NCBI RefSeq assembly: GCF_017811175.1
Contig: NZ_JACWIJ010000002.1
Coordinates: 248,001-312,000 of the forward strand
Reading direction: 5' to 3'
DNA: 64,000 nucleotides
Source: Melaminivora jejuensis
GTDB taxonomy: Bacteria; Pseudomonadota; Gammaproteobacteria; Burkholderiales; Burkholderiaceae_C
Made by a program: the position numbers and the translations under genes. Positions 1 through 10,759 of the stretch are shown here, piece by piece (the first letter of the stretch is position 1; every line of letters begins with the position of its first letter). The notes below the pieces were generated by a model. The model was not told the DNA's origin. It worked only from the letters and a program-made list of their open reading frames with translations, and made no database searches.

Positions 1-1559
<1,559 letters not shown>

Positions 1560-1663
1560 GGGAATGCAAAACGGCATCCCGCGGGATGCCGCCAAAGGCA
1601 GAGGGTTGGCAGGGATTGGACGATGGGCGGGATTTTATGCGCTGCATCCATGCTACTTATATA

Positions 1664-1716
1664 GTAGCTATCAGCGCTTGCCTGGCAATGGTTTGCGGCT
1701 GATTTCATTCTTGAGA
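1664..1716 (+). repeat. ATAGCT dispersed repeat, copy 1
   Basis: Reads TAGCTATCAGCGCTTGCC followed by TGGCAATGGTTTG and a T-rich tail. This is one of about fifteen related intergenic copies in the window. The core contains a small inverted repeat (GCTTGCC-T-GGCAA). It lies between the divergent valS and outer-membrane efflux genes. Confidence 0.8.
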
Positions 1717-1790
1717 TAGTGGCTGACAGGCGTCTGGCGGCTTTGGGCACAATGCGGCGCTGGTCTTTTCCGACGCCCGCCGTACCCGAA

Positions 1791-3263
1791 GTGAATTCCT
1801 TTTTCCGCTCCATCGCCGGCGCTGCCCTGCTGCTGGCCGGCGCGCTGCCCACCGGGGCGCAGCCGGCGGGCGACGCTGCGCCTACCGTGCGGCCTGTCGT
1901 GTCGCCAGCCATGCCGCCTGCCGCCGGCATCAGCTTTGCCCAGGCGCGCCAATGGCTGCTGGAGCGCTCCGACCGCCTGGGCGCCGCCGCCAGCGCATTG
2001 GACAGCGCCCGCCTGCGCCGCCAGGCCATGCAGGGACTGGGCGGGCCGTCGATCGCCGTGACCGGCATGGCGTATCACTACTCGGCCCATGCCGACATCA
2101 GCCTCGACCCGGCGCGGCGCAGCCTGAACGACATCCTGAGCCTGCTGCCGCCGCAATTGGGCGGCGCCATCGGCGGGCAGTTGCCGCCCCTGCCGGACAG
2201 CCTGAACCTGCAGCGCGAGTCCAGCCGCGCCTCGGCTAGCGTGTCGCTGCTGTGGCCGATCTACCTGGGCGGCCTGGCGGACGCCGTGCGCGGCGAACTC
2301 GACGCCCTGGCCGACGAGGCGCGCGCCGATGCCGACGCCACCCAGCACAGCCAGGACACGCTGCTGGTGCAGCGCTACTTCGGCGCGCAGCTGGCGGCGC
2401 GCGCGGCGCAGCTGCGCCAGCAGGCGCTGGCCGGCGTGCGCGAACACGCCGACGCCGCTGATCGCATGTTGCAGGCGGGCGTGATCTCCGAGCTGGAGCG
2501 GCTGCAGGCGCGCGCCGCGCTGGCCGACGCCGAGCAGCAGGCGCGCAAGGCCGAAGACGACGCCCGGCTGGCCGCCACGGCGCTGGGGCGCACCCTGAAA
2601 TTTGCCGCGCCGGTGCAGCCGGGCAGTGCGCTGTTCCTGCACAGCCAGCCGCTGGCACCGCTGCAGGACTTCATCGACGCCGCGCAACGCCACCACCCCG
2701 GCCTGGCCAAGGTGCAGGCCAAGCGCCGCCAGGCCGGCGCCCTGCACGATGCGCAGGAGGCCTTGCGCCGCCCGCAGGTGCTGGGCTTTGGCACGCACCA
2801 GCTGGCCACGCAGGGCAAGCCCAACTGGGTTGCTGGCCTGGCCGTGCGCTACACCCTGTGGGACAGCGTGGATCGCGACCTGCTGGCCGCCGCCACGCAG
2901 AAAAAAATCGACCAGGCTGAGCAAACCGAGCAGCAGGCCCTGTCCGACATCGCCCTGCTGGTGGAAAAGAACTGGCTGGCCGTCGAGCAGGCACGCAGCC
3001 AATACCTGGCCCAGCAGGCCCAGGAAGACCTGGCGCACGAGCTGCTGCGCCTGCGCACCGCCGCGCTGAAAGAGGGTACCGGCACACCGCTGGAGCTGAT
3101 CGACGCACGCCTGAACCTGGCCCGCGTGCAGACCGAGCGCGCCCAGACCGCCAACCAGTACGTGCAGGCCCTGGCCGCGCTCTTGGAGGCCACCGGCCAG
3201 GCCGAGGACTTCGAGCGCCACATGGCGCAGGCCGACATCCAGATCCCGATGCAAGCACCATGA
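1791..3263 (+). CDS. TolC-family outer membrane efflux protein
   Basis: Outer-membrane channel component of a tripartite exporter. From the GTG at 1791 the protein has a short N-region, a hydrophobic stretch (SIAGAALLLAGALPTGAQP) that fits a signal peptide, then long Ala/Gln/Leu-rich alpha-helical repeats typical of the TolC fold (for example QARAALADAEQQARKAEDDA). The length of about 490 aa is normal. Earlier in-frame starts exist (GTG 1719, ATG 1752), but a CACAAT -10-like sequence covers the ATG at 1752, so I prefer 1791. The stop overlaps the ATG of the next gene (ATGA), which implies translational coupling to the membrane-fusion protein. Confidence 0.9.
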   Translation: MNSFFRSIAGAALLLAGALPTGAQPAGDAAPTVRPVVSPAMPPAAGISFAQARQWLLERSDRLGAAASALDSARLRRQAMQGLGGPSIAVTGMAYHYSAHADISLDPARRSLNDILSLLPPQLGGAIGGQLPPLPDSLNLQRESSRASASVSLLWPIYLGGLADAVRGELDALADEARADADATQHSQDTLLVQRYFGAQLAARAAQLRQQALAGVREHADAADRMLQAGVISELERLQARAALADAEQQARKAEDDARLAATALGRTLKFAAPVQPGSALFLHSQPLAPLQDFIDAAQRHHPGLAKVQAKRRQAGALHDAQEALRRPQVLGFGTHQLATQGKPNWVAGLAVRYTLWDSVDRDLLAAATQKKIDQAEQTEQQALSDIALLVEKNWLAVEQARSQYLAQQAQEDLAHELLRLRTAALKEGTGTPLELIDARLNLARVQTERAQTANQYVQALAALLEATGQAEDFERHMAQADIQIPMQAP

Positions 3264-4386
3264 ACACCACGCCTCCCGAGCCGGCAGCTCCGACCCCACC
3301 GCCCGCTGCGGCTGTGCCCGTACCGCCCGCCGTGCCGTCAACGCCATCAGCTCCCCCGTCCGCGCCATCCGCCAGGGCGCCCGCCGTGCCGCCGCCCCTG
3401 GCCCCGCGCCGCGCCCGCCCTGGCTGGCGCTGCTGGTCGGCGCGCTGCTGCTGGCCTTCGTCGCCTGGGGTTTCTGGCGTGCTGCGCAGCCGCCGCAGCC
3501 CTACTTCCAGGGCCAGATGGAGGCGCGCGAGACCGATGTGGCAGGCAAAGTGCCGGCGCGCATCGCCCAGGTGCATGTGCGCGAGGGCCAGCAGATCGAG
3601 GCCGGCGCGCTGCTGGTCGAACTCGACAGCCCCGAAGTGCGCGCCAAGCTGGCCCAGGCCGAGGCGGCGCGCGACGCCGCCCAGGCACAGGCCGACAAGG
3701 CCGCGCGCGGCGCCCGGCCCGAGGAAGTGCAGATGGCGCGCCTGGCCTGGCAGCGCGCCCAGGCCGCCGCCGAGCTGGCCGAGACCTCCTGGCAGCGCGT
3801 GCAAAGCCTGTACGCGCAAGGGCTGGTGGCGGCGCAAAAGCGCGACGAGGCGCAGACCAACGCCCGCGCTGCGCGCGCTCAGGCGCAGGCCGCGCGCGCC
3901 CAGTACGAGCTGGCCGCCAGCGGCGCGCGCGTCGAGGATCGCTCCGCCGCCGATGCCCAGACACGCCGCGCTGCTGGCGCCATCGCCGAGGTCGAGGCCG
4001 CGCAGGCCGAAACCCAGCTGCGCAGCCCGGTGGCCGGCGAGGTCGCCAAGGTGCTGGCGCGCGTGGGCGAGCTGGCCCCGCAGGGCGTGGCTGTGGTGAC
4101 GGTGGTCGATCTGCAGGATCAGTGGCTGGTGCTCAACGTGCGCGAGGACGATTTGCCGCGCTTTGCCAAGGGCCAGCGCTTCACTGCCCGCCTGCCGGCG
4201 CTGGCCGATCGCAGGGCCGAGTTCGAGGTGTACTGGCAGGGCGTGCTGCCCGACTTCGCCACCTGGCGCGCCACACGCGGCAGCCAGGGTTTTGACGCCC
4301 GCACCTTTGAAGTGCGCGCCCGGCCCCTGGCGCCCATTGAGGGCGCGCGCCCGGGCATGAGCGCCATCGTCGAGGGCGCGGTGTGA
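3260..4386 (+). CDS. HlyD/EmrA-type membrane fusion protein, apparent 1-bp frameshift near 3410-3420
   Basis: Periplasmic adaptor that would link inner-membrane permeases to the TolC-type channel. Translation starts at 3260 in one frame with a Pro/Ala-rich cytoplasmic tail (MNTTPPEPAAPTPPPAAAV). The transmembrane helix (WLALLVGALLLAFVAWGFW) and all of the biotinyl-lipoyl, coiled-coil and beta-barrel regions (VAGKVPARIAQVHVREGQQ onward) lie in a second frame, open to 4386. No start codon in the second frame precedes the membrane helix; the first ATG is 3517, which would give an anchorless 289-aa product. Adding one C in the C-rich stretch around 3410-3420 joins the frames as RRARP-WLALL. I annotate one gene with a sequencing error or real lesion. 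Confidence 0.8.
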
Positions 4387-5672
4387 GCGCCTGGCGCGCC
4401 AGCCTGCTGCGCGAAGCGCTCCTGCTGCGCCAGCGCCCGCGCGATCTGGCCATACTGACCTGGGTGCCGCTGCTCGCCGTGGCCCTGCTGTGCTGGATCT
4501 TTGCCGCCGGCCAGCCCTACGGCCTGCCGATCGCCGTGTGGAGCGAGGACGGCTCCAGCCTGTCGCGCCAACTGGTGCGCATGTTGCAGGCCACGCCCGG
4601 CCTGTCGGTGCGCACCCAAGTGCTCAGCCGCGCCGAGGCGCAGGACTTGCTGCAGCGCATGGAGGTCTATGGCGTAGTCCACATCCCGCCGCACTTTGCG
4701 CGCGACGTGCAGCGCGGCGGCGCGGCCAGCGTCACGCTCTTGCACAACGCGCAATTGGCTACGGCCTCCAGCCTGGTGCAGCGCGACCTGCGCCAGGTGG
4801 TGGGCACGCTGTCGGCGGGCGTGCAGATGCAGGCCGCTGCCAGGCGCGGCACGCCGGCGCAGGTGCTGCAGGTGCGCCAGGAGCCGATCCGCACGCAGCT
4901 CATCTCGCTGTTCAACGTCTCGACCAATTACGAGCAGTTCCTGGCCGCCACGCTGCTGCCGGCGCTCTTGCACATCCTGGCCATGACGGCGGGCGCCTGG
5001 AGCGTGGGCCGCGAGTTGCGCGACCGCACGCTGGGCCAATGGCTGGGCGCGGTCACCACGACTGCCCCGGGGCCGGGCGCTGCGCCGCTGCCGGCTGCGC
5101 CCGGGCCGGCTGCCGGCTCGCATGGCCGGCGCCAGCCAGCCGGTGCCGCGCTGGCTGGCCTGCGCCGGCCCGCACTTGGGCAGGTGCTGGGGGCGCTGCT
5201 GGGCAAGCTGGCCTGGCCGCTGCTGTCGCTGTGGCTGTGCGGCATGGCCGGGCTGGTCTATCTGTCGCAATTGCGCGGCTGGGCCGTGGCCGGTTCGCTG
5301 GCCTGGATCGCGCTGGGCCTGCTGCTGCTGATCGCCGTCAGCCTGGCCGCCGGGGCGCTGCTGGCCGGGGCGCTGCGCTCGCTGCGCCAGGCGCTGTCGG
5401 GGGCGGGGCTGCTGTCGGCGCCGGCCTTTGCCTTCAGCGGCGTGGGCTTTCCGCTGCTGGCCATGAGCGGCAGCGCGCGCACCTGGGCCGAGGCCATGCC
5501 CTATACCCACTACGCCCGGCTGCAGATCGAGCAGTGGCAAATCGGCGCGCCGGTGCAGCAAAGCCTGCCGGTGGTGGCCGGCCTGCTGCTGGCTACGCTG
5601 GTGCTGCTGGCCCTGGCCACGGTGGCGCTGCTGCGTGCCTGGGCACGGCCACAGGACTGGGGGGTGCGCTGA
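4383..5672 (+). CDS. ABC-2 type transporter permease (YhhJ-like)
   Basis: Inner-membrane permease of the ABC-2 superfamily. An N-terminal membrane helix (WVPLLAVALLCWIFAAG) is followed by a periplasmic domain of about 180 residues, and the C-terminal half holds several further helices (GLLLLIAVSLAAGALLAGAL, VAGLLLATLVLLALATVALL). Residues about 220-260 form an unusual Gly/Pro/Ala-rich segment before GKLAWPLLSL that may be a local insertion or two compensating frame errors. The GTG start overlaps the stop of the fusion-protein gene. It is followed after 1 bp by a second permease of the same type, and no ATPase gene accompanies the pair. Confidence 0.85.
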   Translation: MSAWRASLLREALLLRQRPRDLAILTWVPLLAVALLCWIFAAGQPYGLPIAVWSEDGSSLSRQLVRMLQATPGLSVRTQVLSRAEAQDLLQRMEVYGVVHIPPHFARDVQRGGAASVTLLHNAQLATASSLVQRDLRQVVGTLSAGVQMQAAARRGTPAQVLQVRQEPIRTQLISLFNVSTNYEQFLAATLLPALLHILAMTAGAWSVGRELRDRTLGQWLGAVTTTAPGPGAAPLPAAPGPAAGSHGRRQPAGAALAGLRRPALGQVLGALLGKLAWPLLSLWLCGMAGLVYLSQLRGWAVAGSLAWIALGLLLLIAVSLAAGALLAGALRSLRQALSGAGLLSAPAFAFSGVGFPLLAMSGSARTWAEAMPYTHYARLQIEQWQIGAPVQQSLPVVAGLLLATLVLLALATVALLRAWARPQDWGVR

Positions 5673-5673
5673 C

Positions 5674-6879
5674 ATGGCCGTGCAGCACCAACCATTGCCG
5701 CAGCCGCCGCTGCAGGAGGCGCGCCGCCCGGGCCTGCTGGCACTGTGGCTGGCGCACCTGGGCAGCATCCTGCACGACAAGGGCGTGGCCCTGCTGCTGC
5801 TGGGCGCGCCGCTGCTCTACGGCTTTTTCTACCCCTGGTTCTATGCGCCCGAGGTGGTGCAGCGCGTGCCGGTGGCGCTGGTGCTGCAGGACGCCTCCGG
5901 CCTGTCGCGCCAGGTGCAGCGCTTTGCCCAGGCCAGCCCGCGCATCGACCCGGTGCTGGTCACCGCCGACGAGGGCCGGGCGCGCGCGGCCTTGGCGCGC
6001 GGCCAGGTGCAGGGCTATGCCCTGGTGCCGCCGCACTTCAAGCGCGATGTGCTGCGCGCCGCCGAGGTGGTGGTGCCGGTCTATGCCAACGGCGCCTACC
6101 CGCTGGCTGCCAAGCAGGTGCAGTACGGCTTTGCCGAGGTCTTCGGCACTGTGTCGGCGGGTGTGCAGATCCGGCGCCTGCAGGCCGGCGGGCAAAGTGC
6201 CGGGCAGGCGGCGGCCAGCCGCGCGCCAGTCCAGCTGCAGGCCGTGGCGCTGTTCAACCCGACGGAGGGCTATGGCAGCTTCGTCGTCGCCGCCGTGGCC
6301 ATCCTGATCCTGCAGCAGACGCTGCTCATGGGCAGCGCCATGCTGGTGGGCACTTGGCGCGAGCTGGGGCAGGAGCACGCCGGCACGCGCCAATGGCTGG
6401 CACGCCTGCTGGCGCTGTGTACGCCGGGCTGGCTGGCCGGGCTGTTCTACTTTGGCTGGGTCTTCGTGCTGCAGGACTATCCGCGCGGCGGCAATCCGCT
6501 GGGGGCGCTGGCGCTGCTGGCCGTCTTCACGCCGGCGGTGGCCGGCCTGGGTTGCCTGGTCGGCTGGTGGCTGGCCGACCGCGAGGGCGCGCCGCAGGTG
6601 CTGCTGTTCACCTCCATCCCGCTGGCCTTCCTGGGCGGCTTCACCTGGCCGGAGCAGGCGCTGCCCGACCTGCTGCAGTGGCTGCGCTGGCTCTCGCCCA
6701 GCACGGCGGGCATTGCCGCCTCGCTGCGGCTGAACCAGGCCGGCGCGCCGCTGCACGCCGTGCTGCCGCATCTGCTGTGGCTGGCCGCCCTGGCCGTGGC
6801 CAGCTGGCTGGCCGTGCTCTGGCTGGGCCGCACGCGCAGCGCAGAATATGGATCAAATCAGCCGCAAAGCCTTGTCTGA
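5674..6879 (+). CDS. ABC-2 type transporter permease, second copy
   Basis: Paralogue of the preceding permease: N-terminal helix (GVALLLLGAPLLYGFFYPW), periplasmic domain (VALVLQDASGLSRQVQRF), then at least five C-terminal helices. It is 401 aa, with the ATG at 5674 placed one base after the upstream stop. It probably forms a heterodimer with the upstream permease. The last ten residues (YGSNQPQSLV) are encoded by an ATAGCT dispersed repeat on the opposite strand, so the natural C-terminus seems to have been replaced or extended by the repeat. The substrate is unknown; relatives export drugs or hydrophobic compounds. Confidence 0.85.
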   Translation: MAVQHQPLPQPPLQEARRPGLLALWLAHLGSILHDKGVALLLLGAPLLYGFFYPWFYAPEVVQRVPVALVLQDASGLSRQVQRFAQASPRIDPVLVTADEGRARAALARGQVQGYALVPPHFKRDVLRAAEVVVPVYANGAYPLAAKQVQYGFAEVFGTVSAGVQIRRLQAGGQSAGQAAASRAPVQLQAVALFNPTEGYGSFVVAAVAILILQQTLLMGSAMLVGTWRELGQEHAGTRQWLARLLALCTPGWLAGLFYFGWVFVLQDYPRGGNPLGALALLAVFTPAVAGLGCLVGWWLADREGAPQVLLFTSIPLAFLGGFTWPEQALPDLLQWLRWLSPSTAGIAASLRLNQAGAPLHAVLPHLLWLAALAVASWLAVLWLGRTRSAEYGSNQPQSLV

Positions 6880-6908
6880 CAAGCGCAGACAGCTATCAAT
6901 TTTGAGTT
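6846..6908 (-). repeat. ATAGCT dispersed repeat, copy 2 (overlaps the 3' end of the permease)
   Basis: On the minus strand it reads TTGATAGCTGTCTGCGCTTG, then TCAGACAAGGCTTTGCGGC. It supplies the last codons and stop of the upstream permease and separates it from the convergent ppsR. Confidence 0.8.
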
Positions 6909-6943
6909 TTATGAGATGCGGTTGATGTGCTCTTGGCACCCCC

Positions 6944-7774
6944 TTAATACGCCAGCCGCTCGGGTCGCACCTCCTGCAAGATGGTGGTGGCGATTTCCTC
7001 GATGCTCTTGGTGGTGGACGACAGCCAGCGAATGCCTGAGCGGCGCATCATGGCCTCGGCCTCGCTGATCTCGTAGCGGCAGTTGGCCAGGTCGGCGTAT
7101 TTCGAGCCGGGGCGGCGCTCGTTGCGGATCTCGGCCAGGCGCTGCGGATCGATGGTCAGGCCGAAGATCTTCTTGCGATGCGCCGCCAGCGCGGGCGGCA
7201 GCTGGCGGCGCTCGAAGTCTTCCGGGATCAGCGGGTAGTTGGCCACCTTCAGGCCGTGCTGCATGGCCAGGTACAGGCTGGTGGGCGTCTTGCCGCTGCG
7301 CGAGACGCCCACCAGGATGACATCGGCGCCCTCCAGGTCGCGGTGGCTCTGGCCGTCGTCGTGATCCAGGCTGAAGTTGATGGCCTCGATGCGGTCGCTG
7401 TACTCCTTGGACATGCTGATGTCGGAAAACCGCCCGACGCGGTGGTGCGAGGTCACGCCCAGCTCGGCCTCCAGCGGGCGGATGAAGGTGCCGAACATGT
7501 CCAGCAACATGCCCTTGCAGCCCTGTTCGATGATGGCCAGCACGCTGGGGTTGACCAGCGTGGTGAAGACGATGGGCTTGCTGCCCTCCAGCTCGGCTGT
7601 GTGGTTGACCTGGCGCACCACCTGATGCGCCTTGTCCTCGGTGTCGATGAAGGGCAGGCGCACGTGGCGCGGGCGCACGTCGAACTGCGCCAGGATGGCG
7701 TTGCCGAAGGTCTCGGCGGTGATGCCGGTGCCGTCGGAGATGTAGAACGCGGTGCGTGTGTGCGGAGGCAGCAT
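6944..7774 (-). CDS. ppsR: PEP synthase regulatory protein (bifunctional kinase/pyrophosphorylase)
   Basis: Member of the DUF299 family that inactivates PEP synthase by ADP-dependent phosphorylation and reactivates it by Pi-dependent pyrophosphorolysis. The protein is 276 aa, close to the usual 270-275. It begins [20 protein letters not shown], where the SDGTGIT stretch is characteristic, and carries the P-loop [16 protein letters not shown] longer in-frame extension upstream is possible, but the ATG at 7774 matches the family start. It is transcribed divergently from ppsA, its presumed target, across an intergenic region of about 260 bp. Confidence 0.95.
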   Translation of the reverse strand: MLPPHTRTAFYISDGTGITAETFGNAILAQFDVRPRHVRLPFIDTEDKAHQVVRQVNHTAELEGSKPIVFTTLVNPSVLAIIEQGCKGMLLDMFGTFIRPLEAELGVTSHHRVGRFSDISMSKEYSDRIEAINFSLDHDDGQSHRDLEGADVILVGVSRSGKTPTSLYLAMQHGLKVANYPLIPEDFERRQLPPALAAHRKKIFGLTIDPQRLAEIRNERRPGSKYADLANCRYEISEAEAMMRRSGIRWLSSTTKSIEEIATTILQEVRPERLAY

Positions 7775-8032
7775 GGTGAGCAAAAGGCGGGCGGGCGTTG
7801 CAAAAAAGCGGTTGGCGCGGGTGGGGCAGCGGGCCGGCTCGCCCACTCAGGGCCTGCAGGGCCGACTACTACAATGGCGCGCATTATTCCAACCCCGCCT
7901 GGCTTTTCCGCACAACTTCCCTCATGCACCGCGCAGGCCCACAAGCATTACAAGAAAGCCGCAGCCGCTGCATGGGGGCGGCGCTGCCGCGCTGGCAGTG
8001 CCACCACCGGTTTCAACTTCTGGAGCATTCCC

Positions 8033-10423
8033 ATGTCTGCACGCTTTGAGGCGACCGCCCTGGTCGTACCGTTTGAAAACCTGAGGATGGAGGACGTCGA
8101 GGCTGTCGGCGGCAAGAACGCCAGCCTCGGCGAGATGATTTCGCAGCTGCCCGGCGGCGTGCGCGTGCCCACCGGCTTTGCCACCACGGCGCACGCCTTC
8201 CGCCAGTTCCTGGCCCACGAGGGCCTGGCCGAGCGCATCAGCGCCCGCCTGGCCACGCTGGATACCGACGATGTGCGCGCCCTGGCCGCTGCCGGCGCCG
8301 AGATCCGGGGCTGGGTCGAGGCCCAGCCCTTCCCGGCAGAGCTCGAAGCCGCCGTGCGCGGCGCCTTCAAGACCCTGTGCGCCGGCAACGAGCAGGCCAG
8401 CTTTGCCGTGCGCTCGTCGGCCACCGCCGAAGACTTGCCCGACGCCTCGTTTGCCGGCCAGCAGGAGACGTTCCTGAACGTGGTCGGCATCGACGACGTG
8501 CTGCACAAGATGAAGGAGGTCTTTGCCAGCCTCTACAACGACCGGGCGATTAGCTACCGCGTCCACAAGGGCTTCGCGCATGACGTGGTGGCGCTGTCGG
8601 CGGGCGTGCAGCGCATGGTGCGCTCCGACCTGGGCGCGGCCGGCGTCATGTTCACCATCGACACGGAAAGCGGCTTCGAGGAGGTGGTGTTCATCACCGC
8701 CAGCTACGGCCTGGGCGAGACGGTGGTGCAGGGGGCCGTGAACCCCGACGAGTTCTACGTCCACAAGCCCATGCTGCGCGCCGGCAAGCAGGCCGTAATC
8801 CGCCGCAACCTGGGCAGCAAGCTGGTGCAGATGGTCTTTGCTTCGGCCGAGGAAAAGGCCGCATCGGGCAAGCTGGTCACGACGCTGGACGTGCCTACCG
8901 AGCAGCGCAACCGCTACAGCCTGAGCGACGCGGACGTGCAGCAGCTGGCGCACTACGCCCTCATCATCGAGCAGCACTATGGCCGGCCCATGGACATCGA
9001 GTGGGGCAAGGACGGCCAGGATGGCCAGCTGTACATCCTGCAGGCGCGCCCCGAGACGGTGAAGAGCCAGGCCAAGGGCCAGGCCGAGCAGCGCTTCAAG
9101 CTGAAAGGGACGGGCACGGTGCTGGCCGAGGGCCGCGCCATCGGCCAGAAGATCGGCACCGGCCCGGTGCGGCTGGTCTCGGACATCGCCGAGATGGACA
9201 AGGTGCAGCCCGGCGACGTGCTGGTGACCGACATGACCGACCCCAACTGGGAGCCGGTCATGAAGCGCGCCTCGGCCATCGTCACCAACCGAGGCGGGCG
9301 CACCTGCCACGCGGCCATCATCGCGCGCGAGCTGGGCATCCCGGCGGTGGTCGGCTGCGGCCACGCGACCAGCAGCCTGAAGGACGGCACGCTGGTCACG
9401 GTGAGCTGCGCTGAGGGCGATACAGGGCGCATCTACGACGGCCTGCTGGAGACCGAGGTGACCGAGGTGCAGCGCGGCGAGATGCCGCACATCGCCACCA
9501 AGATCATGATGAACGTCGGCAATCCGCAACTGGCCTTCGACTTTGCCCAGCTGCCCAACGAGGGCGTGGGCCTGGCGCGCCTGGAGTTCATCATCAACAA
9601 CAACATCGGCGTCCACCCCAAGGCCATCCTGGACTATCCCAATGTCGATGCCGACCTGAAGAAAGCGGTGGAGAGCGTGGCGCGTGGCCACGCCAGCCCG
9701 CGCGCCTTCTATGTGGACAAAGTGACCGAGGGCGTGGCGACCATCGCTGCAGCCTTCTGGCCCAAGCCCGTGATCGTGCGCCTGTCCGACTTCAAGAGCA
9801 ACGAGTACCGCAAGCTGATCGGCGGCAGCCGCTACGAGCCCGAGGAAGAAAACCCCATGCTGGGCTTTCGGGGCGCGGCGCGCTACATCAGCCAGGATTT
9901 CGGCCAGGCCTTTGCCATGGAGTGCGAGGCGCTCAAGCGCGTGCGCGGCGAGATGGGCCTTGTCAACGTGCAGATCATGGTGCCCTTCGTGCGCACCTTG
10001 AAGCAGGCCGAGCGCGTCACGCAGCTGCTGGCCGAGCATGGCCTCCAGCGCGGCGAGGACGGCCTCAAGCTGATCATGATGTGCGAAGTGCCCAGCAACG
10101 CCGTGCTGGCCGAGGAGTTCCTGGAGTACTTCGACGGCTTCTCGGTCGGCTCCAACGACCTGACGCAGCTGACCCTGGGCCTGGATCGGGACTCGGGCCT
10201 GGAGCTGCTTGCCGCAGACTTCGACGAGCGCGACCCGGCGGTGCAAAAGCTGCTCAAGGGCGTCATCGCCACCTGCCGCGCCCAAGGCAAATACGTCGGC
10301 ATCTGCGGCCAGGGCCCCAGCGACCACCCGGACTTTGCCCAGTGGCTGGCGGGCGAGGGCATCTCCTCGATCTCGCTCAACCCCGACAGCGTGATCGCCA
10401 CCTGGCAGCAACTGGCCGGCTGA
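8033..10423 (+). CDS. ppsA: Phosphoenolpyruvate synthase
   Basis: Converts pyruvate, ATP and water to PEP, AMP and Pi, the entry step to gluconeogenesis from C3 acids. It is 796 aa, the usual size. In order: the N-terminal ATP-grasp domain ([31 protein letters not shown]), the phosphohistidine swivelling domain with the catalytic His in [21 protein letters not shown], and the C-terminal PEP-binding barrel with [11 protein letters not shown] and the acid/base Cys in [13 protein letters not shown]. The ATG at 8033 starts the conserved sequence; the frame is open further upstream without homology. A TACAAT -10-like hexamer lies at 7870-7875. The symporter genes follow closely in the same direction. 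Confidence 0.97.
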   Translation: MSARFEATALVVPFENLRMEDVEAVGGKNASLGEMISQLPGGVRVPTGFATTAHAFRQFLAHEGLAERISARLATLDTDDVRALAAAGAEIRGWVEAQPFPAELEAAVRGAFKTLCAGNEQASFAVRSSATAEDLPDASFAGQQETFLNVVGIDDVLHKMKEVFASLYNDRAISYRVHKGFAHDVVALSAGVQRMVRSDLGAAGVMFTIDTESGFEEVVFITASYGLGETVVQGAVNPDEFYVHKPMLRAGKQAVIRRNLGSKLVQMVFASAEEKAASGKLVTTLDVPTEQRNRYSLSDADVQQLAHYALIIEQHYGRPMDIEWGKDGQDGQLYILQARPETVKSQAKGQAEQRFKLKGTGTVLAEGRAIGQKIGTGPVRLVSDIAEMDKVQPGDVLVTDMTDPNWEPVMKRASAIVTNRGGRTCHAAIIARELGIPAVVGCGHATSSLKDGTLVTVSCAEGDTGRIYDGLLETEVTEVQRGEMPHIATKIMMNVGNPQLAFDFAQLPNEGVGLARLEFIINNNIGVHPKAILDYPNVDADLKKAVESVARGHASPRAFYVDKVTEGVATIAAAFWPKPVIVRLSDFKSNEYRKLIGGSRYEPEEENPMLGFRGAARYISQDFGQAFAMECEALKRVRGEMGLVNVQIMVPFVRTLKQAERVTQLLAEHGLQRGEDGLKLIMMCEVPSNAVLAEEFLEYFDGFSVGSNDLTQLTLGLDRDSGLELLAADFDERDPAVQKLLKGVIATCRAQGKYVGICGQGPSDHPDFAQWLAGEGISSISLNPDSVIATWQQLAG

Positions 10424-10444
10424 CGCCGGCGCCGGACGCAGCGC

Positions 10445-10759
10445 ATGGCCTACCACAGCCGCCTGGACATGGAGCCCGAGCATGGCGAGGCGCTGTTCGC
10501 GCCCGACCTGCACGATGTGCGCCACCTATGGCTCAAGGCCGTGCTGCTGGCGCTGTGGGTGCTGGTGTCCTTCGTGGGCAGCTATTTCGCCCGCGAGCTG
10601 CAGTTCGGCGTGGCCGGCTGGTCGTTCAGCTACTGGCTGGCCTCGCAGGGAGCGGTGCTGATCTTCATCGCCATCGTCTGGGTCTATTGCCTGGCCATGA
10701 ACCGCTTCGAGCGCCAGGACAGCGCAGCAGGTCAGGGCGCAGCGCGGCCAGATGCCTGA
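10445..10759 (+). CDS. DUF4212 protein, small subunit of a sodium:solute symporter
   Basis: 104-aa protein with two transmembrane helices (LLALWVLVSFVGSYFA and GAVLIFIAIVWVYCLAM) and the conserved FSYWLASQGAVLIF segment of DUF4212. Such proteins are encoded next to large SSS-family transporters and are taken as their small subunit. It begins 21 bp after ppsA and its end overlaps the start of the symporter gene by 8 bp, so the three genes probably form one operon. Confidence 0.9.
   Translation: MAYHSRLDMEPEHGEALFAPDLHDVRHLWLKAVLLALWVLVSFVGSYFARELQFGVAGWSFSYWLASQGAVLIFIAIVWVYCLAMNRFERQDSAAGQGAARPDA

Noticed and set aside
7178..8032. Long open frame upstream of ppsA that would add about 285 residues
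   Set aside because: It is antisense to ppsR and has no PEP synthase similarity; the family start is at 8033.
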